DNA of 64,000 bases from Cornus controversa (Eukaryota; Streptophyta; Magnoliopsida; Cornales; Cornaceae), in NCBI GenBank assembly GCA_026545225.1, contig CM048849.1, positions 12,221,541-12,285,540 on the forward strand, read 5' to 3'. The notes under the pieces were generated by a model. It worked only from the letters and a program-made list of their open reading frames with translations. It did no database searches and had not been told where the DNA came from. This document shows, piece after piece, positions 1-12,200 of this stretch (the stretch's first letter is position 1; each line of letters opens with the position of its first letter). The translations under genes were made by a program, and so were the position numbers.

Positions 1-2400
1 TTGATGCCATCAAGCAAATTCCTCCTTATGCAAAATTTTTGAAGGACTTGTGCACTCAGAAAAGGCGTTCTAAAAGCCATGTGCCAAAGAAAGTAATGCT
101 GCCATAACAAGTAAGTTCAATAATTCAGCAGTGTACTCCTCCCAAGTACAAAGATCCTGGTGCTCCAACTATCTCATGCATTATTGGGGAGCACCATGTG
201 GATAAAGCTCTTCTTGATTTGGGTGCAAGTGTGAATTTGCTACCTTATTCAGTTTACTTACAATTGGGCTTGGGAGAATTGAAGCCTACCTCGGTGGTAT
301 TACAATTTGCAGACAGATCAACAAAGCAACCCCGAGGAATCATAGAAGATGTGCTCATTAAAGTGGACAAGTTCTACTTTCCTGTTGATTTCATTGTACT
401 TGACACTGAGCTAGTTCACAATCCGAAGAGGCACATTCCTGTGATCCTTGGTCGACCTTTCTTAGCTACTGTTGATGCTTGCATAAATTGTAGGTCGGGG
501 ATCATGGATATTTCCTTTGGTAACATGAATGTCAAGCTCAATGTGTTCAATGCTATCCAACACCCCCCAGATCAGAGTGATGTGTTCTGCATGGATGATA
601 TTGATGAATGTGTGGAGGAATTTATTTCATCCTCTACATCTCGAAACTCCCTGGAGGTATGTAAGTCTATTTATGACTTTGAGAACATTAATGATGAAGG
701 GTTGTGTGAAGAAGTGCATGCTATGCTAGAAGTGGATGATATTCAGAATACTCCACCATGGAGAATTCCAATTGAGCCACTACCCTTTCTCTCTAGCACT
801 CCCTTAGTGCCTTCATTAGAGTCCCCTCCAGAATTAGAGTTGAAGCCTTTGCCTGACAAATTGAAGTATGTATTCTTAGGGGCACAGAAAACTCTTCCTG
901 TTATAATTGCCTCTGATCTGACAGAAATTCAAGAAAATAGCTTAGTAGAGGTTTTATACCAACATCGTGAAGCAATTGGATGGAGTGTTGCTGATCTTAA
1001 GGGCATTGATCCCTCAGTTTGCATGCACAAAATCCATTTGGAAGAAGGATGTAAGCCAACTAGAGAGGCACAGAGGCGATTGAACCCCAACATGAAGGAG
1101 GTGGTAAAGAAAGAGGTTGTCAAGTTACTTGATGCAGGAATCATTTATCCAATTTCTGACAGCACATGGGTGAGTCCGACACAAGTGGTTCCAAAGAAAT
1201 CTGGTCTTACCATTGTCCCTAACTCCATGGGAGAGCTTGTTCCACAACGTACTGCCACAGGTTGGCGTGTTTGCATTGATTACAGAAAGCTCAATTCTAT
1301 GACAAGGAAGGATCACTTCCCTCTTCCATTCATTGATCAAATACTTGAAAGGTTAGCTGGTCAGAGCTATTATTGCTTTCTGGATGGCTACTCTGGTTAT
1401 AACCAAGTAGCTATGGATCCAGAAGATCAAGAGAAGACCACTTTCACTTGTCCCTTTGGTACTTTTGCGTATCGTCGTATGCCTTTTGGATTATGTAATG
1501 CTCCGGCTACATTCCAAAGGTGTATGATGGCCATCTTTTCTGACATGGTGGAAAAATTCTTGGAGGTGTTTATGGATGACTTCTCTGTTTTTGGATCATC
1601 TTTTGAACATTGTTTGAGCAATTTATCACTTGTGCTTCAAAGGTGCCGAGAACGGAATCTGGTACTTAGTTGGGAGAAGAGCCACTTTATGGTGAAAGAA
1701 GGTATTGTATTGGGCCATATTGTTTCAGAGAGGGGCATTGAAGTTGATAAAGCAAAGATCGATCTAATTGCAACTCTGCCTCATCCAACTTCGGTAAGGC
1801 AAGTTCGATCTTTCTTAGGCCATGCCGGTTCTATAGAAGATTCATCAAGGATTTCAGTAAAGTGGCTCGACCATTATGCCATTTGTTATCTAAAGATGTT
1901 CCCTTTATCTTTGATGAAGATTGTGTGAAAACTTTTGAAAAGCTTCGATCTCTGTTATCCTCTGCACCAATTATGCAGTCTCCAAAATGGGCTATACCTT
2001 TTGAAATAATGTGTGATGCCTCTGATTATGCAGTAGGAGCCGTGTTGGGACAGAGAGAAGAGAAACGACCACATGTCATCTACTATGCTAGTAAGACTCT
2101 CTCTAATGCCCAACTCAATTATACAACCACAGAGAAAGAGCTTCTAGCTGTAGTGTTTGCCTTGGACAAATTTCGTTCTTATTTATTGGGGTCCAAGGTG
2201 GTTGTCTACTCTGATCATGCAGCATTGAGACACTTATTGGCAAAGAAAGAAACCAAACCGCGTCTTATTCGGTGGATTTTATTGCTGCAAGAATTTGATT
2301 TGGAAATAAAAGACAAAAAGGGGACGGAGAATGTGGTAGCGGATCATTTATCTCGAATCGAGTCTGAACCGGTATTCGGTGCATTACCTATTCGAGACTC
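1..2400 (+). pseudogene. Athila pol remnant: protease, reverse transcriptase, RNase H
   Basis: Translation from the first base reads as Athila polyprotein (KQIPPYAKFLKDL, then PPKYKDPGAPTISC). The aspartic protease covers about 180-560, with DLGAS as its active-site motif. Reverse transcriptase covers about 960-1830, with the [20 protein letters not shown] block, [12 protein letters not shown] and catalytic FMDD. RNase H covers about 1980-2370, with [30 protein letters not shown]-like text and a DHLSR end. It is closely similar in motif order to the whole-looking element at 40249-51445. It is part of a broken element and is not expected to be expressed as a working polyprotein. Confidence 0.88.
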
Positions 2401-2769
2401 ATTCCCGGATGAGCAATTGTTTGAAACTACTTTGATGAAGGTTAATGGCCAAAGGTTGAAACATTGTGTGGAAGGATGTGTGCCAAGAAGAGACGTGGAG
2501 TCCGTCGACTTGACGGATCCCGTCTATCCGACTTAATCCCTTCGGAGAGTCAATCATCTCCTACGGACGTTAAATTGTAGGTTTTGTATGTATTTCTATC
2601 CTTTAATTTCTTTAGTTTTCTTTGATTCTAAGTTTTAGTTTTAGTTTTCTTACTTTTTCTTTCAATTCTAGTTGCGTTTTAATGTTTTTTTCTTTGAGTT
2701 TTTGATGTATAAGTTGCTTCCGGAGGATGCCAAGAGGTGTACCGAGGTATTTGGACTCAAGACGGGTGA

Positions 2770-2990
2770 AAAATCATGCTCTCGGTCGACCTTGGGCGAT
2801 GGAGACTCAAAATTATCAAGGTTCGGTCGACCTTGGGCGATAGAGGGTCCAACAAGCTTCCAGGAGGGGGATCGATCGCCCCAGCCAAGGGGGATCGATC
2901 GCCCCATGCATTTTCTCAAAGATCCCCACCAGCAGGTGGGCGATCGATCGCCCACCCTAGGGGGGATCGATCGCCCAAGCCCATGGGTGG
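2770..2990. repeat. Cluster of GATCGATCGCCC palindromic repeats
   Basis: In a GC-rich patch between pol and the downstream ORF, two copies of GGTCGACCTTGGGCGAT are followed by four copies of a GGGATCGATCGCCC-like motif. One of them is a perfect 16-base palindrome, GGGCGATCGATCGCCC, near 2938-2953. The rest of 2537-3426 is AT-rich leader-like sequence with no further feature recognised. Confidence 0.8.
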
Positions 2991-3426
2991 GCTGGCCGAA
3001 AGTGTATGCTATAAATGGACTCCTTATCCTCCTATGTTGCTACTACTTGCATCCTAAGCCTCTTTGAACTCCAATTCAAGTCCTACATCATCCGGAAAAC
3101 TAATTTCTTCAATTAGTGATTATTATACAAGAATTCAACATTGATCAACATCAACTTCAACATCAAATTGGATCAAAAATCACTAGTTCTCAAAGGAAGC
3201 TCACACTTTTTCAAGTTCAACATCAAAGTAAGTGAAGTTTTTCCTTGAAGAAATTGTTCAAATCTTTTTGAGGGCTTTTGAAGACCAAGTTTGGGGGATC
3301 AATTTGGTGCAATTACTTGTTCGATTTGGGTGGAAAAATTGCCGAAAAAAGGAGGTTGAAGGATACAAAATAATTGTGCACACCAAGTGTTCGATTTAAT
3401 TCCTCAACCACACTTTTTCTATTTCT

Positions 3427-4650
3427 ATGGCACCAAAGAGAGCAAGTCACCAAGATGCTTCAAGTTCACGTAATCCTCGCCGAGCGAGGCATGATCCGAC
3501 CACAGGTTCTTCACGATCTCGCCGAGACGGTATTCAAGAGAGATGGCATCCATGGGCGTTGAATTTCGAAACAACGTTTGACATAGCCGAACTTTATGGT
3601 ATGTTTCCCGAGACACGGTGGGGGATTTCCGACATCCGTCGTCGTCGGTCGGCATCCATTTTTGTTCCACTCTCATCTACCATTTACCCGAGGCTTGTCA
3701 AGGTATTTTATCAGAACTTAATGCCGAAACCTGATGAGCGGGATGTGCTTACTTCTTCCGTAGATGGAACAATAGTTCGAGTGGACATGTCATCCATTGC
3801 CATTGCCATGGGTTGTCCTCATGAATGCCCAGCTGATTTATCTCATATCTATACTCCTTTACCCGACGAGTTGTCTGTGGGCAATGTGGTTGCACGATTG
3901 TGTGCCAACCAATTTTCCGGGCCGAAAAGGAATGCAGCTTCAAAGTCTTCAATGCCAAATCATTTATGGTTCCTTGACGCTGTGCTACTCAAGAATGTAT
4001 GCCCAATTGGACATAAAACCGAAAGACGTCAAGAGTTCCTCAGAGCCTTATATGCTATACATTTTGGGCATTGGCTGTCATTCCCACAGATTGTCTGGGG
4101 CCAGATGGAGAAATTCTATTCCAAAGCTGTGGCCAAGGCACCAGACAGTGCAAGTGACTGGGAGTTTCCATTCCCTACCATTATTCATCAGTTGCTTGTG
4201 TCACAGGGGTATGCAGTCCATGAGGACGAGCTTGCCTTTCCACGTGATCTTCATTATGGCACGCATGACTGGAACCTGAGTCGATCTCATATGCACCAGA
4301 GAGTCGTAGCGGCGCCTGGTGAGGTATCTCGGTTGGCCCAGGGAGGAGAGCATGTAAATATACCACCACCGGTGGACGGTCCAGAAGAGATGGAGGCAGA
4401 GGAAGAGGCAGTGCATGCACAGGCTGGTGGCCATGATTATCAATATTTAGAAGGGCAAATTGCTGGGTTGACAGCCCAGTTTGGCACCTTACAGACAGAG
4501 GTCTCCACACAGTTTGGTGCAATGAGAGCAGAGATGGCGGATCACTTTCGTGACACTCGCCAAGAGCAACTAGAGATGAGGAGGATGATGCGTGCACTGA
4601 TGCGCCAAGCAAACTTGGATCCAGATGCTCAGTCACCACCACATCCTTGA
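3427..4650 (+). CDS. Athila downstream ORF (env-position), 407 codons
   Basis: This is an open frame from ATG, lying between pol and the 3' LTR, where Athila elements carry an additional gene often called env-like. The N-terminus is basic and serine-rich (MAPKRASHQDASSSRNPRR). A globular part of about residues 35-270 includes FPETRWGISDIRRRRSASIFVPLSSTIYPRL-type text, known to me from Athila-linked plant ORFs. The C-terminal ~100 residues look like a coiled coil with heptad-like QFGTLQTEVSTQFGAM repeats and end in RQEQLEMRRMMRAL. I see no signal peptide and no convincing membrane segment, so the sequence itself does not support an envelope role. It is part of a fossil element, and its function is unknown. 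Confidence 0.75.
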   Translation: MAPKRASHQDASSSRNPRRARHDPTTGSSRSRRDGIQERWHPWALNFETTFDIAELYGMFPETRWGISDIRRRRSASIFVPLSSTIYPRLVKVFYQNLMPKPDERDVLTSSVDGTIVRVDMSSIAIAMGCPHECPADLSHIYTPLPDELSVGNVVARLCANQFSGPKRNAASKSSMPNHLWFLDAVLLKNVCPIGHKTERRQEFLRALYAIHFGHWLSFPQIVWGQMEKFYSKAVAKAPDSASDWEFPFPTIIHQLLVSQGYAVHEDELAFPRDLHYGTHDWNLSRSHMHQRVVAAPGEVSRLAQGGEHVNIPPPVDGPEEMEAEEEAVHAQAGGHDYQYLEGQIAGLTAQFGTLQTEVSTQFGAMRAEMADHFRDTRQEQLEMRRMMRALMRQANLDPDAQSPPHP

Positions 4651-6301
4651 CAGGAAGGTAACCATCTTTTGTATTTTATTTTATTTTTAGCTTTTATTTT
4701 TCTTTTTATTTTTCTTTTTGTAGTTAGATTTTTTTTTCTCAAAAGAAAAAAAAAAATGGAAAAATGAAAAAATATTTTTTTTAGGATTTTTCTCTTTCAT
4801 ATTTATTTTCACCCATACTGTTTTCACTTGATCTTTGGGGTATAGTGGTTTGTTTTGACAGGTTTTAACATCCAAGTTTGGGGGTGTGCTAGCATTGCCT
4901 TCGTCCTCGTGATGTACTCTATTTTCTTTCCACTACTCCATGATCCCGGTACTATCGTTCTTACTCTTCTCTATGCTTTAATTGGGTGTCCATTGAGGAC
5001 AATGTACAGTTTAAGTTTGGGGGTGAGGCGATGCCTATTTGTGTGCTTTATTGCATATGGGGAAAATTTGTGTGAAATTCTTTTGTATTAGGATTTTATT
5101 TTATTTTATTTTCTTACTTTGTTTCTTTATTTTATTTTGTTTTATTTTTAGATAGAATGTTTTGACATCATTCAAAGGATTAATACCTTATGTAGGTACA
5201 TAACTTGCAATTTTTGAGTAGGTTTTAAATCTTTGGAAACGGTGGTTTAAATTAAGTGGTTTTAATCATAGTTTGTAATAACATGTTTTGAAGTGATTAA
5301 TTTTAGTTTCCTTACATGCACAAACACACTAGCATAGTCTTGTGGGGTATAAACTTTGGTTTTGAGTTATTGAGTTACATATGCTTGATATTAATTAGTA
5401 TCTCTTGAGAATGAGTACCGATAATGTGTTTTACTTGACTTCAATGAAAAAAAAAGAAAGAAAAAAAAAAGAAAGAAAGAAAGAAAAAAATGATGAATAA
5501 GCAATCAATTTGATCCTTTTCATGAGTAACCGGGCCTCTATGCCTCAGGAAGCACGGAATGTTCGCGTCAAAAGTGAAAGGGTGAGAAAAGATGAGCATT
5601 GGTTGTCTTGATTTGTAGCCTGACTGATTCGAGTAATTAGGTCTTCGGGGTATCTTAAAGCCTAGTGCCCTAAAGCCAACTGGTTTGGGAGCCACTGACT
5701 GAAAGCTTGCTACATGGATCTTTCAGAAAGCTTAATAAATCAAGACATTGCACAACCAATAAAGCAATGAAAAAAAAAAGAATTGAAAAAAAAAATGAAA
5801 AAGTCATGTATTCATGTTGGGAAGTATGATTTCAATAAGGGGAGCTAGTGAGTTGATGGGGTATGTGCCTTAATATATTCAGAGCTGGGTTATGCTACAT
5901 GAGATGACTGCTAGTTCACTTTACACGAGGAGACTAGAGTTAATTATTTTGAGATATGTTGATGTGAATTATGCATGAGGACCATTGATTTGAATTATAG
6001 AATTTGAAAGTTTGAAATTATTCTTGAATGCAAGTTTGTAACTATATATTGTAATCTTCTTCTTGAATTAATGTTGAAACAGAATTTGAATGTTTGTGGG
6101 TAACATTTCTGAAAACCCTCACGAGACTATACTCGTCCACTAGGGGGAACCTAGGGGTTTAAAGGCTTGTTGCATATACTAAATGCAATCGTTTCTCCTA
6201 CGAAAGTGGAGTTGGGTAGTTTAGTTAGTATTTGTTAGTTTCTTTGTTTTAGTTTTGTTTTATTCTATTGCTAAGGGACTAGCAATATGTAAGTTTGGGG
6301 G
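4651..6301 (+). other. Athila 3' non-coding region with repeated purine tracts
   Basis: This is about 1.6 kb with no credible gene, rich in A and T runs. The string AAGTTTGGGGG occurs at 4874-4884, 5013-5023 and 6291-6301, and once before the ORF at 3287-3297. The copy at 6291-6301 directly abuts the 3' LTR and is the polypurine tract. The others look like duplicated tracts. Confidence 0.8.
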
Positions 6302-7811
6302 TGTGATAGGCGTTGAATGTTACGCATTCTAGCCTCTTAACTTATGTATTTTATTCTCTTAGTGATAGATTATTTTGTGATTTTACTTTGTTTTAGTGTT
6401 TTCTGTATTTTCAGGGCCTTAATGATTATTTCAGTTAAAACCAAGTTTTTGGGCTTTGAAAGAAGACATCCAAGATGGTGAGATGAAGCCTACATCAAGG
6501 AGATTCACTCAACCATTTATTCCAACTCAAATCAGCCCAAGAAAGAGGTCCAAGAGAATTACAGCTGCTTAAGAAGGTTTCGGGCCTGAAGCCCAAATCT
6601 GCGTTTAATAAAGTCTTAATCCCGTTTTGGAAAACGGACCAGAAGTATTATTTCTGAGCCTCAAATCGACATTATTTTCACGCGGGGTTGAACGAAATTT
6701 GATTCTGCACACTTTTGTATTTCACGAAAATTCCGTAAAACGGACTTCTAGTGGGTCAAAAGTCGGGCCGAAGTCAGCAGGAAAAACCCACCTGATTAGT
6801 GCTGCGGGAAACCCTAATTTATTCCTAATTGGATTAGGACTTTGGTGTATTCTCTTGGGAAATAAAGTGAAGACTTGGAGAGCTGAGAGGAAAAGGTGGA
6901 GAGAACACAGAGAGAGTCTGAGAGGGCTGAAGAGAACAGAAATATATTGCAGAGCCATTGGAGAACGAAGTCATACGCGTAATTCAGAAAGATGATGTCT
7001 TCTTCCTCAACAGTTGAAGCTTCTTCTTCTACCATGAGCGGCTAGTTCATCCACTAGGGTTTTGATGTAGCCCTAACAAAGCATCAATGGTTTGATTGTT
7101 TTAATTATTGGGGACCTTTATATACATGCATAGATTGTGTAATTGTGAGGATTCTTATTATAGAATTGAGCAATAAAAGTCTTGTAAATTCAATCTCAAT
7201 GATTTCTTATCTTGTCTTAGATATTTAGTTGTTGTTATTGAACTCAATCCCTCTTGTTTTCTGTGATCATGAGAGAGATTATTACACAATGGTAATCACT
7301 GAATATATTGTTATGAGCTTTGATGGATTATGCCTAGAGAAGATGAACCATACTGCACCCTAGATTAGAGTAGTTAGGCAGATGGCCCATGCCAATCGAA
7401 GATAGTCCATGGCTTAGCCTTAATCATATGTTATATTCTTGACGGATGAAGGTGAGCTTGTAGCCACCGACACCACTTATGCATGATGTAATTCCCCTAT
7501 AGTTGATTCAATTAACCATTGATTGTGGAGTTAGTGGTGAAGTCAAACACCCTAGGTTTCTCTCCTATTATCTTCACTATCTTGTTTACTTTGATTTATT
7601 TTATTTTATCTTTTAATTAGTTTAAAAATCAGAATTCTTTTCTTATAAATTTAATTAGAATTAGTTCCGTATTCCAACTCGTCAGAACATAATCCCTGAG
7701 GTACGATACCCATTCATTTCGATAGCCCTATTCTGCAAGGAATTCGTTCTATTGCGAAGTGTGGAAATTTTTTATTGATATACTTTTTGAGTCACACTCA
7801 CACACGAATCA
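6302..7811 (+). mobile_element. 3' LTR of the left Athila element
   Basis: The LTR starts with TGTGATAGGCG right after the polypurine tract and ends with CACACGAATCA. The boundaries are supported by a second, reverse-oriented copy at 23941-25431 that begins TGATTCGTGTG. The LTR is about 1510 bp. Its first bases could instead start at 6304 (TGATAGG). Confidence 0.85.
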
Positions 7812-8026
7812 TGCTTATAGGTAGGTTAAATTTTTATTTAAAAGGAATATAGGAGGCATGTGAGGATTGCCAGGAGGATGTATGGATTGCCAATAACGAA
7901 TAAGGTATTTAATAGGTTTCGAATGGAGAGATGTATGAATTGCCAATACCTAATAAGGTGATTAATAGGATTATAATGGAGGCATGTATAGATTGCCAAT
8001 ACCTAATAATGTATTTAAATAGGTTA

Positions 8027-8351
8027 ATTAGGGAGGCATGTGAGGATTGCCAGGAGGCATGTCGTGATTGCCAATAGGGTATTCAAAGTTAATTAGGGAG
8101 GCGTGTGAGGATTGCCAAGAAGCATGTCAGGATTGCCTATAGAGTATTTAAGGTTAATTAGGGAGGTATGTGAGGATTGCTTTGCGGTATGTCAGGATTG
8201 CTAATAGGGTACTCAAGGTTAATTAGGGAAGTATGTGAGGATTGCCAGGAGGTATGTCAGGATTGCCAATAAGGTATTTAAGGTTAATTAGGGAGGTATG
8301 TGAGGGTGGCTATAAGGCATGTCAGGATTGTCAATAGGGTATTTAAGGTTA
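8027..8351 (+). repeat. 65-bp minisatellite in family X LTR (5 units)
   Basis: Five consecutive units of exactly 65 bp start at 8027, 8092, 8157, 8222 and 8287. Each unit begins ATTAGGGAGG and contains two ATGTSAGGATTGCC half-repeats. Degenerate partial units flank the array at about 7850-8026 and 8352-8500. The equivalent LTR at 52340-52520 has only about two full units. Confidence 0.9.
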
Positions 8352-8683
8352 ATATGGAAGGTATGTGAGGATTAATTGCCAATTACATAGTAGGTTACTT
8401 AATATGTATATAAGGGAGGCATATCAAGATTACCAAATATTAATAAGATATTTTTATTTAATAAATTGTTCGGGCATGTTAGGATTGCCTTTGGTTTGGA
8501 CTTAGAAAATAGATTCTATAATTTGTGTGATAGTGGATGGATTGGGATGGTGGGGAGGATGATTTCTATTTTGGGACAGGGGTTAAATAAAGAAATCATA
8601 CGTATATATCTATGTTTGATGGATTAGGATGGTGTGGAGGATGATTTCTATTTTGGGACACAAGTTAAATAAGAAAATGATAC

Positions 8684-9117
8684 TATAGGCCCAAGTATAG
8701 GCCCAAAACTATAAGCCCAAATATCTACAGGCCCAAAATTGTAAACCCAAATATCTACAGGCCTAAATTAATAAACTTACAATGTAGGCCCAAACAAATA
8801 CCAGTCTAGCACGTCACCCACAAACCCACCTCCTGCTTCGGCTGATAAGATCAACCCTAAACAATGGATAAGGATCAAAGACGAGCCCATCATTACCAGG
8901 CCACCTTATGTTCTGGAAGACAGTATAAAAGGAGAGTGACCCCATTGTAAAAGAGAGACCTTTTTTGTAACTGGAGAAGAGATATAATTTTATCAATAAA
9001 AGAAATTGAGAGTTTATACAGTATTCCATTGAACTGATATCGGATTTTAAGTGTGTTGTGTTAAGATAAAATACCTGTTGACTGAGAATTAATAACCATA
9101 GTTTTTTGACACCTACA
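8684..9117 (+). mobile_element. 5' LTR of the Tat element
   Basis: It matches 17556-17998 end to end and finishes GACACCTACA. A TATA-like AGTATAAAAGG lies near 8922-8932. The LTR opens with several near-repeats of AGGCCCAA (about 8686-8790). Confidence 0.9.
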
Positions 9118-9120
9118 CTT

Positions 9121-9136
9121 TGGTGCCGTCTGTGGG
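9121..9136 (+). other. Tat primer-binding site
   Basis: TGGTGCCGTCTGTGGG begins three bases after the 5' LTR. This is the form of priming site common in plant Tat elements. I do not assign the tRNA with certainty. Confidence 0.65.
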
Positions 9137-9221
9137 AAGCTAACAAAAAGATCCGCGTAATTATCGTACCACATTCCTCGGAACGTAATGGTAGGATCCA
9201 CTCGAGCAGCCACTTACACTG

Positions 9222-12200
9222 ATGATTCCCAGCCGGTTAGGGGTGAGGATGAGCAAGGTGGAGACCTTACAACAAGAAAATGCACAACTACGTGACGAAG
9301 TACGAGGAGCCCGTCATTTAACACCAGACTCTATCAATCATTCTAGCAACCAGAACGAAGAGACCTCACTTCGGGCACGAACACATAAACGCTCAGACAG
9401 GGAAATGATGAATAATGGGCCGATAAAGTAACCCATACGTGCCAAACCGAGTTTTGACCTGGACCCGTTACGGTCGGCTGAGCGAAAGACACTCTATGAG
9501 CAAATTCAAAAAGAGGTCAAAATAATCAGACGTGACCTTAGGACTGAAACTCCATCAGACCTTGTCGCTCGGGCGGTAAGAGGTGTTCAATAGTCACCTT
9601 TTGCAAACCATATCCTACATGTAGCGATTCCTGCGAAGTTCAAAGTACGAACTGATCCTATCGAGCACATTTATCACGTCCAACAACGAATGACTTTGAA
9701 TGCAGAGGATGATGAGCTTATGTGTCGTATGTTCTCAACTACCCTCCGTGGTCCGGCATTGCTGTGGTTTAAACAACGACCCCCCGAAACAATTATCAAC
9801 TTCCAGGCCCTCTGTGAGCAATTCATAACCCAATACGTGGGTAATCAGCGGCAAAAGAAGACAGTATCGTCCCTGTTCACTCTCAAGCAGACCAGTGGGG
9901 AGTCGTTGAAGATCTTCCTTTCACGTTTTAATCTTGAAATATCCTTGATTGACGGATGCGACCCGACCACGGCGGTAGAAGCTTTCTGGGTGGCTATGAA
10001 CAATGGTACTGATTTTTACCGAGCATTGTTAAGAAAACCCCATAAGGATATGGGCATCCTGAACAACAAGGCACAGGGATAGATTGCTATTGAGGATGAC
10101 GAGTCCAGGTAAGTTCAACCATCTTCTCTCATCACTATAGCCCCCCAGGAATAGGTCACCGGTCAACCAACCGAACGTAAATCGGTCAGGTCCTCCTGCT
10201 AACGACCGAGCCTCGGAAAAGTGTCCGAGGATCGACCGAAAGGAAACCCCTCTGAAGGTAACCATGAGTCGTCTATTCCAAGAAACTATCAATAGGGGCA
10301 TCTTTTGGAACCCACCTCCTCTGACCGCTCCGATTGAATCCAGAGATAGAACGAAACATTGTTCTTTCCATAAAGATGTGGGACATACCACCAATGATTA
10401 TCAAAATTTATGCAACCAGGTAGAACTCCTCCTATCTAGAGGAAAATTGACGGAGTATGTATCATCCGATATGATACCCCGAGTAGCTCCCATCCAGTCG
10501 ATGCAAAAAACAAATGGATCTCCACCATCAAAAATCATTGATACCATTCATGGGCAGACCCAACAGTGGAAGTCTGGCGTCCACACGGTTAAGGGTTGGT
10601 GAAGAACGAACGTACTGAAAGCGAAGACAACGAGCACCATCCCAGAGGAGCATATTTTGACTGACATTACGTTCCATCGATGGGATATGCTAAAAGTGCA
10701 GTCACCACACGAAGACCCGTTAGTCCTCACTTTGACAATAGCGAATTGCCTCGTTTGACGCATCCTTATAGATAGAGGGTCAAGTGCCAATGTGATGACT
10801 TGATCAACCTTTGAATAATTGGGTTTCACCGCAGATCAAGCCCGCCAAACCCACAATCCCCTCATTGAGTTTGACGAAACTCAGGTAACCCCTTTCGGAA
10901 CTGCCATCCTTCCTATAGTAGCGGCACATAGAACCTTGAACGAAATCTTTGTGATCATCGAAGTTAGTTCTCCTTACAATGTTATCCTTGGCAGAGGATG
11001 GATCCATCGGATGAGGGGTGTTCCCTCTACCCTCCATCAAGTGATGAAGTGTTTGTCAGTCAACGGATAGAGCATCGAAAATATCTGGGGCGATCAAGCG
11101 GCAGCCCGAATGTGCTATGTTGTGGCCCTAAAAGGCACAAAACCTACTGAAGTTATCCCGGAAGTCAACCAGCATTCCCAATAGCAATTAGCAGCATGCC
11201 CCAAAGAGAAGAAGGTTGACGAAGATGATTAAACCCATACCCTTGAAGTCTTACAAATAGTTCAAATTGATCCCGTCGACGTAGCCCAAACGACCCGAAT
11301 AGGGACTCATGCTACGAAAATAGAGAAAGAAGAACTTATACGACTGCTCCAATGCAATCTAGACATTTTTGTAATACCCCACTCCAACACATGGTATGAT
11401 ATTGTCCACTTTGGGCCTGAGCCCGCACGGTTTTGCTCTTGGGTTTTACCCCAAAAGGCCTCATTCCATTTGAAGAGAATAAGGGGATGTGGTTATATGT
11501 AGTATGTTCTCTTCAAATGGTATGAGGCCTTTTGGGGTAAAACCCAAGAGCAAAATCGTGCGGGTTCAGGCCCAAATCGGACAATATCATACCATGTGTT
11601 GGAGCGGGGTATTACAGTTTTTGCATGAGATCACTCGGGAATGATCGGGATTCATCCCGACACAACATGTCATAACTTAAACGTTAATCAAGCCATCCAA
11701 CCCATTAAGCAACGCTAGCGTCAATTTGTGCCCGAGCGCAATCGTATCATTGCTGAGGAGGTATAAAAATTACTTGACGCTGGGCTGATTCGTGAGGTGT
11801 ACTATCCCGACTGGATTTCTAATGTGGTCATTGTCCAGAAAAAGAACAGAAAATGGAGGGTATGCATTGATTTTACTAATTTGAACAAAGCTTGCCCAAA
11901 GGATAGCTACCCCCTGCCGAAAATTGACCAAATGATCGACGCCACTACTGGTTACGAGAAATTAAGCTTCTTAGATGCATATTTCGGTTATAATCAAATT
12001 CCAATGAATCCAAGTGATGAGGAGCAAACATCCTTCATTACAGAACGAGGTACTTATTGCTATCGGGTAATGCCTTTCAGGTTAAAAATGCTGGGGCAAC
12101 ATTCCAACGCATGGTCAATAAAGTGTTTTCCAAGCAATTGGGACGCATAATCGAAGCCTATATTGACGACATAGTAGTCAAAAGCCGAAAGAAGTTGGAT

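Larger units (their letters stand above)
1..7811 (+). mobile_element. Athila-type Ty3/gypsy retrotransposon, 3' part, broken
   Basis: Its left end lies outside the window. Parts in order are the end of gag/linker, aspartic protease, reverse transcriptase, RNase H, a palindromic repeat cluster, a downstream ORF in the position where Athila elements carry an extra gene, a long non-coding 3' region with purine-tract repeats, and a 3' LTR of about 1.5 kb. The protease [16 protein letters not shown] and reverse transcriptase [12 protein letters not shown] and FMDDFSVFG motifs are those of the Athila lineage. The pol region has a few breaks, so this is a fossil. To the right it abuts family X LTR sequence. 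In a related X copy (near 52137) the junction sequence is continuous, so the element inserted into an X LTR. Confidence 0.9.

Noticed and set aside
3427-4650. Downstream Athila ORF as a true envelope protein
   Set aside because: No signal peptide, furin-like site or membrane segment is apparent. The C-terminus is a plain coiled coil.
8027-8351. Regular short repeats that could suggest a CRISPR array
   Set aside because: The repeats are contiguous 65-bp units with no unique spacers, inside a plant LTR.
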